Shown here one piece after another: positions 1-6,412 of a DNA stretch of 10,916 nt; position 1 is the first letter of the stretch; each line of letters opens with the position of its first letter. This DNA comes from an uncultured Armatimonadota bacterium. GTDB lineage: Bacteria > Armatimonadota > Fimbriimonadia > Fimbriimonadales > Fimbriimonadaceae. The translations under genes and the position numbers were made by a program. The stretch lies in NCBI GenBank assembly GCA_946478935.1, contig CAMLEL010000038.1, positions 1 through 10,916 on the forward strand, read 5' to 3'. Below the pieces are notes generated by a model, which was given only the letters and a program-made list of their open reading frames with translations, was not told the DNA's origin and searched no databases.

Positions 1-130
1 TCGCGCGATTCCAATAGGCGATGTTTGCAGAATTTGAGAGGTTTTTTGCTGGAAAACCTAAAGCAAGGTGTCAAGAGAGACAAAAAAGCCACCCGGGTTA
101 CACACGGGCGGCTCTCAATCTTTGTATGGG
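1..130. other. Non-coding left edge with an AT-rich inverted repeat
   Basis: There is no supportable gene here. The stretch holds the rpsR terminator (82-113). Beyond it lies a perfect 7-bp inverted repeat, AGGTTTT at 39-45 and AAAACCT at 53-59, with a 7-nt loop. No T-tract follows the repeat on either strand, so it is not a second canonical terminator. A short plus-strand frame opens at an ATG at 21, but it runs straight through the terminator and shows no protein-like features. Confidence 0.5.
82..113 (-). terminator. Intrinsic terminator after rpsR
   Basis: Read on the minus strand, AGCCGCCCG (113-105) pairs with CGGGTGGCT (95-87). This gives a 9-bp GC-rich stem with one G-U wobble and a 9-nt loop, followed at once by a run of six T (87-82, the first shared with the stem end). 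It starts 18 nt past the rpsR stop codon and has every hallmark of a Rho-independent terminator. It probably ends the transcript carrying the E2 gene and rpsR. Confidence 0.9.
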
Positions 131-586
131 TTAGCTTGCCGGGGATTCCGCGGGTGCGGCGGTCTTCGGCTCAGCGCTCTCTGTCTGCGGAGGACGCTCT
201 GAGTACCGCTCGCGTCGCGGAACATACTCTCGTCGCTCGGCGCTCATTTCGGTAACCACGTACGGAAGCAGTGCCATTTCCCGGGCTTTTCGGATGGCGC
301 TCGCGATCATGCGCTGCTGTTTGGCCGTGTTGCCGGTTTGGCGGCTGGGCAGGATCTTGCCGCGATCGTTCAGGAACCGACGGAGGATGTTGATCTCCTT
401 GTAATCCACATGGTCGATCTTGTTGATGGTCAGGTAGCTGACCTTGCGGCGGCGCTTGCTCTTAAATCGTTGTCCGGACTCGCCCATCGCGTCTTTGTCG
501 GCGCGTGGGATGCTTGGCCGCGTGCCTTGGGCTTCGGCAGAAGTGGGGGCCTCCGTCTTCTGCGGCTTGGTTGCTTCTTCACTCAT
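131..586 (-). CDS. rpsR: 30S ribosomal protein bS18 with N- and C-terminal extensions
   Basis: Small-subunit ribosomal protein bS18, which in known ribosomes sits on the platform paired with bS6. The conserved core spans about residues 43-112: a basic KSKRRRK stretch, then NKIDHVDYKEINILRRF, then DRGKILPSRQTGNTAKQQR, and finally AIRKAREMALLPYV. The usual bS18 is about 75-90 residues, but this frame gives 151 from the ATG at 586. It has a 42-residue Ala/Glu/Lys/Pro-rich leader and a roughly 40-residue tail rich in Arg, Glu, Pro and Ala. The start is uncertain because no good Shine-Dalgarno is present. An internal ATG at 487 (residue 34) would give 118 residues, and an ATG at 640 would extend it by 18. 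The cysteines found in some zinc-binding S18 paralogues are absent. The gene lies 97 nt after the E2 gene, with no rpsF, ssb or rplI on that side, and is followed by a strong terminator. Confidence 0.96.
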   Translation of the reverse strand: MSEEATKPQKTEAPTSAEAQGTRPSIPRADKDAMGESGQRFKSKRRRKVSYLTINKIDHVDYKEINILRRFLNDRGKILPSRQTGNTAKQQRMIASAIRKAREMALLPYVVTEMSAERREYVPRRERYSERPPQTESAEPKTAAPAESPAS

Positions 587-651
587 GGTCTTAAATGCCG
601 CGATACGCACTAGCGGCGCGGAAGGAAAAGGATACCCCATTCCCCGACCAG

Positions 652-681
652 CCTAGGTGCGACATACCTGTTGCACTTAGG
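652..681. repeat. Imperfect inverted repeat between the E2 gene and rpsR
   Basis: CCTAGGTGC (652-660) and GCACTTAGG (673-681) are complementary at 8 of 9 positions around a 12-nt loop, 3 nt past the E2 stop codon. In minus-strand RNA the central pair is an A-C mismatch; in plus-strand RNA it would be a G-U pair. No T-tract follows, so it is not a canonical terminator. It could be a processing or stability hairpin or a protein-binding palindrome. The function is unknown. Confidence 0.4.
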
Positions 682-683
682 TC

Positions 684-1940
684 CTAATTGATCAAGCGCG
701 TGGGGTTCTCGAGATAACCCTTCACCACATTGATGAACTTCGCTCCGACCGCTCCGTCCGCGACCCGATGATCGAACGAGCAAGTGATATTCATCCGGCT
801 GCGGATTTCAATCTCATCGTCTTCAGTCGCAATGACCTTCTTTCGAACCGTGCTGATCGCAAGAATCGCCGAGTTGGGCTGATTGATGATCGCCAAGAAA
901 TTGTCCACATCCAACATGCCCATATTGGAAATCGAGAACGTCGAACCGCTCAACTCATCCAGACTCAGCTTGTTTTCCTTGGCCCTCTTCGCCAAGTCCC
1001 GGACGCCCGCGCTGATCTGTCGAAGAGTCAGGCGATCTGCGTCATGAAGCACTGGGACGGTAAGCCCGTCTTCAAGGGCGACGGCGATGCCAACGTGAAT
1101 GCCTCCATGCTGAAGCAGGGTCGTTCCCTGAAACGCCGAATTCACGACGGGCATTTCGCGTAATGCAAGTGCGCATGCCTTCACCACAAAGTCGTTGATG
1201 CTGACCTTGCCGCTTTCCTCCTCCTCAAACATCTGCCGAAGCGCCAAGATCTTCTCGACGTCCACTTCCACCGTGACATAGAAGTGGGGCACTTGCTGTT
1301 TGGACTCGGTCGTTCGCTTTGCCGTGATCTGACGCAGCCGATTGAGTTGGATGGTTTGGTCTTCAGCAGACGGCGCAGACACCGCCGTTTTCGCTGACCC
1401 CGAGGGGGCCGATTCTGCCTGTTGCACGTCCTCCTTGACAATTCGCCCGCCGGGGCCCGTGCCGGAAACACCTGCCAAATCCACACCGAGTTCCTTGGCC
1501 ATCTTCCGAGCTAGCGGACTGGCTTTGATGCGTCCCGAAGTCTCCTTGACCGCGCCATTGGCAGCGGCCGCCGATGCTGCTGGCTCTTGGGATGCCGGCT
1601 CCGGCTCAGGCTGTTTGGCGGTCGCCGTTTCCTTTGATGCCGCGTCGGTCGTAGACGCTTCTGGCTTCGCCGATCCACCGCCCCAACCTTCGGGAAGTTT
1701 CTCACCCTCTTTCAAAAGAGCAGCGATGGCTTGGCCGACCGGCACGGTTTCGCCTTCTTTGATCAGAATTCCACTGAGCGTGCCCGAACCTGGTGCTTCA
1801 AGCTCCAAAGTGGCCTTATCGGTTTGGATGTTGCCGATGATTTCGCCTGACTTTACGGAGTCGCCCTCTTTTTTGAGCCACTCCAGCAGGGTGCCTTCCT
1901 CCATTCCGTCGCCCATCTTGGGCATGATCACTTCGGTCAT
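684..1940 (-). CDS. pdhC: Dihydrolipoamide acetyltransferase (E2), pyruvate dehydrogenase type
   Basis: E2 core enzyme of a 2-oxoacid dehydrogenase complex. It transfers the acyl group from lipoamide to CoA in the cytoplasm. The protein has 418 residues. A single lipoyl domain spans about 1-78, with the lipoylation lysine at K42 in QTDKAT. An Ala/Pro/Glu-rich flexible linker follows, then a peripheral-subunit-binding domain at about 139-175 (ASPLARKMAKELGV ... GTGPGGRI). A second linker leads to the catalytic domain at about 196-418, with the active-site motif DHRVADG (H391, D395). DKAT and the SNMGMLDVDNFLAIINQP segment resemble the pyruvate type more than the 2-oxoglutarate type; the exact substrate is inferred. 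A GGAGGAAG Shine-Dalgarno (1956-1949) selects the ATG at 1940 over an in-frame upstream start at 2009. No E1 or E3 gene is in the window, so partner subunits must be encoded elsewhere. Confidence 0.96.
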   Translation of the reverse strand: MTEVIMPKMGDGMEEGTLLEWLKKEGDSVKSGEIIGNIQTDKATLELEAPGSGTLSGILIKEGETVPVGQAIAALLKEGEKLPEGWGGGSAKPEASTTDAASKETATAKQPEPEPASQEPAASAAAANGAVKETSGRIKASPLARKMAKELGVDLAGVSGTGPGGRIVKEDVQQAESAPSGSAKTAVSAPSAEDQTIQLNRLRQITAKRTTESKQQVPHFYVTVEVDVEKILALRQMFEEEESGKVSINDFVVKACALALREMPVVNSAFQGTTLLQHGGIHVGIAVALEDGLTVPVLHDADRLTLRQISAGVRDLAKRAKENKLSLDELSGSTFSISNMGMLDVDNFLAIINQPNSAILAISTVRKKVIATEDDEIEIRSRMNITCSFDHRVADGAVGAKFINVVKGYLENPTRLIN

Positions 1941-1948
1941 CCGCGTTG

Positions 1949-1956
1949 CTTCCTCC
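1949..1956 (-). promoter_or_regulatory. Shine-Dalgarno deciding the E2 start
   Basis: On the minus strand this reads GGAGGAAG, 8 nt before the ATG at 1940. It is the clearest ribosome binding site in the window. It fixes the start at the residue that begins the lipoyl domain (MTEVIMPKMG) rather than at a longer 441-residue frame. Confidence 0.8.
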
Positions 1957-2006
1957 GGTTCAAAACGAGTTTGAGGATACCCGGGAGGAAGCAAGCGGAC
2001 TGCGGC

Positions 2007-2027
2007 CAACCTACCAGCGGTAGGTTG
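2007..2027. repeat. Perfect 9-bp hairpin in the leader of the E2 gene
   Basis: CAACCTACC (2007-2015) and GGTAGGTTG (2019-2027) form a perfect 9-bp stem with a 3-nt loop. The stem covers the stop codon and last codons of the putative small membrane ORF and lies 66 nt before the E2 start. The T-rich tail (TCTTTT) follows the stem on the plus strand, whereas neighbouring genes are on the minus strand. It is therefore not an ordinary terminator for them. It could act as a terminator against antisense transcription, a stability element or an attenuator. Confidence 0.55.
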
Positions 2028-2178
2028 TCTTTTGGCGGCGGCGGGACCGGAAGGTCCGCGCCATCACTATAACGGCGGGGACCGCGATGGCCGCATACCA
2101 GTACTGTGTGACAAGCCCACCGATGCCCTGATTCGTCGACACGGCGGAGTTCATTGCGAAGATCAGATTCCCACTCAT
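2011..2178 (-). CDS. Possible small single-TM protein
   Basis: I do not recognise this family. The frame from the ATG at 2178 gives 55 residues. It has a short N-terminal part, a hydrophobic segment at about residues 22-41 (YWYAAIAVPAVIVMA) and a basic tail (RTFRSRRRQK). That layout fits a one-pass inner-membrane protein with the basic end in the cytoplasm. A TTG at 2250 would add 24 mostly polar residues. No convincing Shine-Dalgarno precedes either start. The frame occupies most of the 352-nt gap between purD and the E2 gene, on the same strand as both, so co-transcription is plausible. The membrane-protein pattern favours a real gene, but a chance ORF cannot be excluded. Confidence 0.4.
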   Translation of the reverse strand: MSGNLIFAMNSAVSTNQGIGGLVTQYWYAAIAVPAVIVMARTFRSRRRQKTTYRW

Positions 2179-2292
2179 TACTCTGGATAATCGGTCCTGG
2201 CTCGGCACACTATCCCGGTTAAGCTTACGGGGGAAGGCAAAAACCAGCAACCTTGCATGGCGGAATTCACCATATTTGCTCTTTACCGCCTA

Positions 2293-3549
2293 TCAGAGGG
2301 CGGCGGCGGCAATGTCTCTCCGGAGCTGTTTCCCACTGAAATGAATCTGATCAGAAACCTCATAAGCTCGACTCCTGGCTTCTTCCAGAGTCCCGCCTTC
2401 CGCTGTAACGGCCATGACGCGACCTCCACTCGTAACCAGCGCATCGTCTTGAATCGCTGTTCCGGCATGAAAAATCTTGACAGCTGGATCAGCCGAATCG
2501 GGGACTGTAATCGGGAACCCCTTATCGTAAGTTCCGGGATATCCACCACTGGCGAGCACCACGGTGACGGTTGCATTGTCTAGTACCTCGGCTGACTGCA
2601 ACTTCTCGCCACGCGCAGCTTGCAACAGGGTCGTTGCCAGGCCAGGACCGATTCTCTTCATAACAGTTTGCGTCTCTGGATCACCAAATCGGACATTGAA
2701 CTCCAGACAATACGGCTTGCCGTCTTGAACCATGAATCCGCAAAAAAGAGTGCCCCGGTAGTCGATTCCTGTGCGGGCGAGTTCAGCCAGTAGCGGACGA
2801 ACCGGTTCTTCCTCCGCTCTCTTGACCAGGTCTGGACTCACGGCCGGCACTGGCGAATAGGTGCCCATCCCGCCAGTATTCGGACCTTGATCGCCGTCAA
2901 AGGCGCGCTTGTAGTCTTGGGCCACCGGAAGGCTGATAAAGTCCTGACCCGAACAAATCGAGAGAAGCGAGAACTCAAAGCCGAGCAGTCGCTCTTCGAC
3001 GACGATGGTCGCTCCCGCCTCGCCAAATCTCTTTTCGACGATCATCGCCTCGATCGCGTCCTCGGCCTCTTCGATTGAGTTTGCAACCACGACGCCTTTC
3101 CCCAGCGCGTTCCCGCTTGCCTTGATGACCGGCATGCTGCCCGCCTTGTATAGATCGCGGGCAAAATCTTTGGCCGACTCTGCGTCACGGAAAGAGTTGA
3201 ATCTGGCCGTGGGAATGCTCGCTCTGGCCATCAAGTCTTTGGAAAAGGCCTTGGATCCTTCTAACTGAGCGCCGACTTGTCCGGGGCCATAGACAGCTAA
3301 GCCCTTGGACCGCAAATAGTCAGCCAAACCTGCTATCAAAGGATCTTCAGGGCCGATCACTACCAGGTCTACAGACCGCTCGATCGCCACGCGCGCCAAA
3401 CCCTCAAAGTCGTTCGCCGAAACCGGCAGGCATTCCGCATCGGCGGCAATACCGGGGTTACCCGGAGCGACAAGAACCTCGGCTTCCTGTGCCAACTTCC
3501 ACGCTAGGGCATGCTCACGCCCTCCTGACCCGACCACTAGTATCCGCAC
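2293..3549 (-). CDS. purD: Phosphoribosylamine--glycine ligase (GAR synthetase)
   Basis: Catalyses the second step of de novo purine synthesis: 5-phosphoribosylamine + glycine + ATP to GAR + ADP + phosphate. The length of 418 residues is normal for a monofunctional bacterial PurD. The N-terminal domain opens with GSGGREHALAW (7-17) and has VIGPEDPL at 64-71. The ATP-grasp region covers about 101-295, including VIKASGNALGKGV (141-153), GPNTGGMGTYSP (222-233) and the family signature EFNVRFGDPETQ (283-294), which carries metal ligands. The C-terminal domain includes LASGGYPGTYDKG (332-344). The start is a GTG at 3549, chosen because it places the protein exactly at the usual MxxLVVGSGGREHA beginning. 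No clear Shine-Dalgarno precedes it. It starts 17 nt after the beta-CASP gene stops, suggesting co-transcription and possibly translational coupling. No other pur gene is nearby. Confidence 0.98.
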   Translation of the reverse strand: MRILVVGSGGREHALAWKLAQEAEVLVAPGNPGIAADAECLPVSANDFEGLARVAIERSVDLVVIGPEDPLIAGLADYLRSKGLAVYGPGQVGAQLEGSKAFSKDLMARASIPTARFNSFRDAESAKDFARDLYKAGSMPVIKASGNALGKGVVVANSIEEAEDAIEAMIVEKRFGEAGATIVVEERLLGFEFSLLSICSGQDFISLPVAQDYKRAFDGDQGPNTGGMGTYSPVPAVSPDLVKRAEEEPVRPLLAELARTGIDYRGTLFCGFMVQDGKPYCLEFNVRFGDPETQTVMKRIGPGLATTLLQAARGEKLQSAEVLDNATVTVVLASGGYPGTYDKGFPITVPDSADPAVKIFHAGTAIQDDALVTSGGRVMAVTAEGGTLEEARSRAYEVSDQIHFSGKQLRRDIAAAAL

Positions 3550-3566
3550 GAAAGGACTATGGCAGA

Positions 3567-4952
3567 TCAGTCACTACCAAGTTGGATCTCTTGGCCCTGG
3601 TGCGGGATTTCAACTTGCCACCCGAGTTCCGTTCGAATTTTGAGGGCCAGAGCCTCTTGCGCACGCGGTTCGCCGTGAACGATGAAAGTTGTTTTGGGAG
3701 GAGATTTGAACCCGCTCAACCAGCGCATGATTTCGCCTTGGTCGGCATGCGCCGAAAGGGAATTGAGCTTCGTGGTGCTGGCTCTAACCTGGATTTGCTG
3801 GTGGTGGATTTCCACTACTGGCTCTCCTTCCAACAATTCTCGGCCAAGTGTGCCTTCGCCCTGGTACCCCGTGAAGACAACCTGCGTGGCAGGATCACCC
3901 AGTCGATACTTCAGGTGATGGACGATTCTTCCACCGTTGGCCATGCCCGACCCGGCGATGATCACCATGGGCCCACTTTGCCGATTGAGCGCCTTCGACT
4001 GCTCGCGGTCGCGGACCAAGGTCAGTAGCTTTGGCTCCAGGGGGCTGTTGTTTTCATCGAGCGCCAGCTTCATATCTTCGTCATGCTCTTCACGCGCGTC
4101 GGCATAAATGCGCGTCGCACTCACTGCCATCGGACTGTCGATGAAAATTGGCATCCGTGGCATGCGGCCCTCGTTTTGCAAAACCTTCAGGTAATAGAGC
4201 ATCTCTTGGGTTCGCCCAATCGAGAAGCTTGGGACCAGCACAGCGCCGCCTGAGCGCGATGCCTCCCCCAGGATTTCTTCCAAGCGATTGAAGATGTCCT
4301 CATCGGCATGAACTCGGTCGCCATAGGTGCTTTCCAGCACCAGGTACTCCGCCCATTCAACGACTGCTGGATCTTTGATGATCGGCGTGTCGTAACGACC
4401 GAGGTCGCCGCCCATAAGTATCCGCTCGCCATTCTCAAAGTAGATTTCGGCGAACGCCGAACCCAGAATGTGTCCAGCGGGCATGTATCGAAACGTGCCG
4501 CCTCCGGGAAGCGGTTGAAAGTCCCAGTACGGAACCGGAACAAATCGCTTGAGACAGGCATAGGCGTCCTGCTCTGTATAAAGCGGTAGTGCGGGTTGAT
4601 GCCGACTTCCATGCTTGTTGGCAAAACGCGCTTCTTCCTCCTGCAGGCGCCCGCTATCTGGCAGGCTGATCTTCGAAAGGCCGAGAGTTGCCCGCGTACA
4701 GTAGATTGGGCCCTGAAATCCCTCCCGGACCAATTTCGGAATCATGCCGATGTGATCCATGTGGGCATGAGTCACAACGACCGCGTCCAAATCGCGCGGA
4801 TTGAAGGGAAACTCTTCCCAGTTCCGTTGACGCAATTCGCGACTGCCTTGAAAAATCCCGCAGTCGACGAGTATCTGCTTGTCATTCGTGCGAATCAGAT
4901 GCTTGGAACCGGTAACGGTTTGGGCGGCGCCAAAAAAGGCAATCGAGGCCAT
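3567..4952 (-). CDS. Beta-CASP metallo-beta-lactamase RNase-like protein (CPSF/TTHA0252 type)
   Basis: A predicted zinc-dependent ribonuclease or RNA-processing enzyme of the cytoplasm, 461 residues. The metallo-beta-lactamase ligands are visible: HAHMDH (62-67), GHILGSA with H161, and GGDLGR with D183. Beta-CASP motifs follow: motif A at E207 (LESTYGD), motif B at H402 (SLSAHAD) and motif C at H426 (VHGEP). The inserted beta-CASP domain lies at about 210-360, with PSFSIGRTQE (241-250), FIDSPMA (270-276) and AGSGMANGGR (333-342). The architecture matches the bacterial/archaeal CPSF73-like group exemplified by Thermus TTHA0252, an RNA-degrading enzyme. It lacks the long C-terminal domain of RNase J. 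Known members are mostly ribonucleases, but the substrate here is inferred. The start is the ATG at 4952, with only a weak GGGG upstream. It lies 40 nt after the two-TM gene and 17 nt before purD. Confidence 0.93.
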   Translation of the reverse strand: MASIAFFGAAQTVTGSKHLIRTNDKQILVDCGIFQGSRELRQRNWEEFPFNPRDLDAVVVTHAHMDHIGMIPKLVREGFQGPIYCTRATLGLSKISLPDSGRLQEEEARFANKHGSRHQPALPLYTEQDAYACLKRFVPVPYWDFQPLPGGGTFRYMPAGHILGSAFAEIYFENGERILMGGDLGRYDTPIIKDPAVVEWAEYLVLESTYGDRVHADEDIFNRLEEILGEASRSGGAVLVPSFSIGRTQEMLYYLKVLQNEGRMPRMPIFIDSPMAVSATRIYADAREEHDEDMKLALDENNSPLEPKLLTLVRDREQSKALNRQSGPMVIIAGSGMANGGRIVHHLKYRLGDPATQVVFTGYQGEGTLGRELLEGEPVVEIHHQQIQVRASTTKLNSLSAHADQGEIMRWLSGFKSPPKTTFIVHGEPRAQEALALKIRTELGWQVEIPHQGQEIQLGSD

Positions 4953-4992
4953 AGGCCCCGATTGTACTTACTTACTTGAAATGTCGCTTGCC

Positions 4993-5451
4993 TCACCAGT
5001 ACGGCGGGAAAGTGTAACCATCCCGGTTGTTTTTATCCGAGTACACCAGCTTGTAATTCTTGCACTGCCAGTTTCCTTTTGCATCCTTCACCATATTGAA
5101 GGTAACCAGCGGGCGATCAGTGCCACCCCAGCTTTGTGGCTCCTTGCCGACCGCCACAACTTTCGCTTTGTCACCGGTGTACCAAATGACCCGATAGAAC
5201 TGCATGGGGCCGCTGATCTCGACGCCATCGTAGGCATTCTTTACGGGCTTATCGATGCCCTTCACCACGAATCGCGTAAGAACTTCCGCAAAAAGATAGG
5301 GCGCACTGAAAACAAAAATCATCCAAAAGATGAAGGCGAGCCAGGGACGGCTCTCTCCCTTATCCTGAATCGGTCGGAACATGGTCGAGATAAACGTGAG
5401 AACTCCCGCTACGAAGAACGAGCCGACCGAATAGAAAAGTGCGCCAATCAC
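4993..5451 (-). CDS. Conserved-looking two-TM membrane protein, unknown function
   Basis: I do not recognise this family. The 152-residue protein has two predicted membrane helices at about residues 2-24 and 37-58. They are joined by a short charged loop (RPIQDKGESRP). A polar domain of about 90 residues follows, rich in aromatics and beta-prone segments (MQFYRVIWYTGDKAKVVAVG, LVTFNMVKDAKGNWQC), ending in FPPYW. There is a single cysteine at 130. The GTG start at 5451 is supported by AGAGGAA at 5465-5459 on the minus strand, 7 nt upstream. It lies 22 nt after the CDF exporter stops and 40 nt before the beta-CASP start, so it is probably in that operon. The topology suggests a membrane-anchored domain, but which side it faces and what it does are unknown. 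Confidence 0.82.
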   Translation of the reverse strand: MIGALFYSVGSFFVAGVLTFISTMFRPIQDKGESRPWLAFIFWMIFVFSAPYLFAEVLTRFVVKGIDKPVKNAYDGVEISGPMQFYRVIWYTGDKAKVVAVGKEPQSWGGTDRPLVTFNMVKDAKGNWQCKNYKLVYSDKNNRDGYTFPPYW

Positions 5452-5458
5452 GGAGTGT

Positions 5459-5465
5459 TTCCTCT
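5459..5465 (-). promoter_or_regulatory. Shine-Dalgarno supporting a GTG start
   Basis: AGAGGAA on the minus strand, 7 nt before the GTG at 5451. It supports this non-ATG start for the two-TM protein and lies entirely in the 22-nt gap after the CDF gene. Confidence 0.65.
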
Positions 5466-5473
5466 ATGAAGAC

Positions 5474-6412
5474 CTATTCCATACTTTGGGCAGAATTCCC
5501 AGCAACTTTTGTGGCATCGTACGGATCGACGTGGATAAAGACGGTTGCGGGGGCAAAATCGCGCGCTAGCTCCTTCTCCAGAGCATCGGCCGCATCATGC
5601 GCCTGCTTCAAACTCCACTCATTTGGAACCACGATGTGCATGTCGATCAGTCGCGTATCTCCGCTGAGTCGCGTTCGCAGTCGATGGTAGCCAAGGAGCC
5701 CTGGTCGAGCTTCGATAAATGTTTTGATCCGCTCGATTTCGTGCTCCTCCAGTCGCCGATCAACCAGCTGATCGAATGCTTTCCGCGCGAGCTTCCAAGC
5801 GCCAATGGCCATCCAAGCGGCAAAACCCAGGGCAAAAATCGGATCAGCCTGCTGCCAGCCCGTTAAGCGCGTGGCAAGCAAAGCCACAAGCACCCCGAGT
5901 GAGGTCACGCAGTCCATCATCAGGTGTTGACTATTGGATAGTAGAGCAAGACTGCTTGATCGATCTCCGATGCGTTTGACATATCGTGAGACCCCAAAAC
6001 TGGTGACCGTCGAGAAAACCATGACCCAGATTCCAAGTTCCAAATTCTGAACCTCGGAGGGTCGAATCAAACGCTGGACCGATTCAAAAACGATATAGGC
6101 GACGATTAGCAGCAGCAAGATCGATTCGCCGAAGCCAGCAAGGCTCTCGATCTTCCCATGACCATAGGGATGCTCCTCGTCAGGTGGTGCTGAGGCGGCC
6201 CGAACGCTGACATAGGCGATACCGGAAGCAACGATGTCGGTTGCGCTATGCGTAGCTTCTGAAAGGAGACTGACCGAACCCGAGAGTACAGCCGCTGCTA
6301 ACTTTAATAGCGTTAGGATAATGTTGTACGCGAGGCTGACTGCGGCTGCCCGAAACTTGAGTCGGGCCTCGAGCGCGGTATCGACGCGATCGACCTGGGC
6401 CACCAAGTTCAA
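5474..6412 (-). CDS. Cation diffusion facilitator (CDF) divalent metal exporter
   Basis: Inner-membrane proton-coupled exporter of divalent metals, most likely zinc; 312 residues. About six membrane helices occupy residues 23-207. The transport site reads HxxxD in TM2 (H55, D59 in SEATHSATD) and HxxxD in TM5 (H163, D167 in SQHLMMD), the HD-HD pattern typical of zinc-transporting CDFs. Between TM2 and TM3 is the family motif DEEHPYGHGKIE (78-89). The C-terminal cytoplasmic domain (about 210-300) keeps DMHIVV (H259) and FIHVDP (H294, D296), likely regulatory metal ligands. An in-frame stop (6415-6413) lies directly before the TTG at 6412, so the start must be this TTG, a TTG at 6406 or a GTG at 6403. 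None has a clear Shine-Dalgarno. It is the first gene of a probable operon with the two-TM, beta-CASP and purD genes, and is divergent from the small Cys4 lipoprotein. Metal specificity is inferred. Confidence 0.94.
   Translation of the reverse strand: MNLVAQVDRVDTALEARLKFRAAAVSLAYNIILTLLKLAAAVLSGSVSLLSEATHSATDIVASGIAYVSVRAASAPPDEEHPYGHGKIESLAGFGESILLLLIVAYIVFESVQRLIRPSEVQNLELGIWVMVFSTVTSFGVSRYVKRIGDRSSSLALLSNSQHLMMDCVTSLGVLVALLATRLTGWQQADPIFALGFAAWMAIGAWKLARKAFDQLVDRRLEEHEIERIKTFIEARPGLLGYHRLRTRLSGDTRLIDMHIVVPNEWSLKQAHDAADALEKELARDFAPATVFIHVDPYDATKVAGNSAQSME

Noticed and set aside
21..131. Short plus-strand frame from the ATG at 21 (36 codons)
   Set aside because: It runs through the rpsR terminator, has no ribosome binding site, and the peptide shows no features.
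1342..1974. Long plus-strand open frame (about 210 codons) opposite the E2 gene
   Set aside because: It is the mirror of the Ala/Pro-rich linker of E2, giving a Ser/Pro/Gly-rich peptide with no domain. The E2 frame is certain.
2179..2292. Possible promoter after purD (TTGCTG, 17 nt, TAAGCT on the minus strand)
   Set aside because: Each box matches consensus at only three of six positions, so it cannot be told from background.
3489..4028. Plus-strand open frame of about 179 codons across the purD/beta-CASP junction
   Set aside because: Antisense shadow of two conserved genes; the composition is not protein-like.
4967..4978. Triple ACTT tandem repeat upstream of the beta-CASP gene
   Set aside because: Only 12 nt; too short to call a functional repeat.
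4879..5469. Plus-strand open frame of about 196 codons opposite the beta-CASP and two-TM genes
   Set aside because: It overlaps two well-supported minus-strand genes across their junction and shows no recognisable domain or ribosome binding site.
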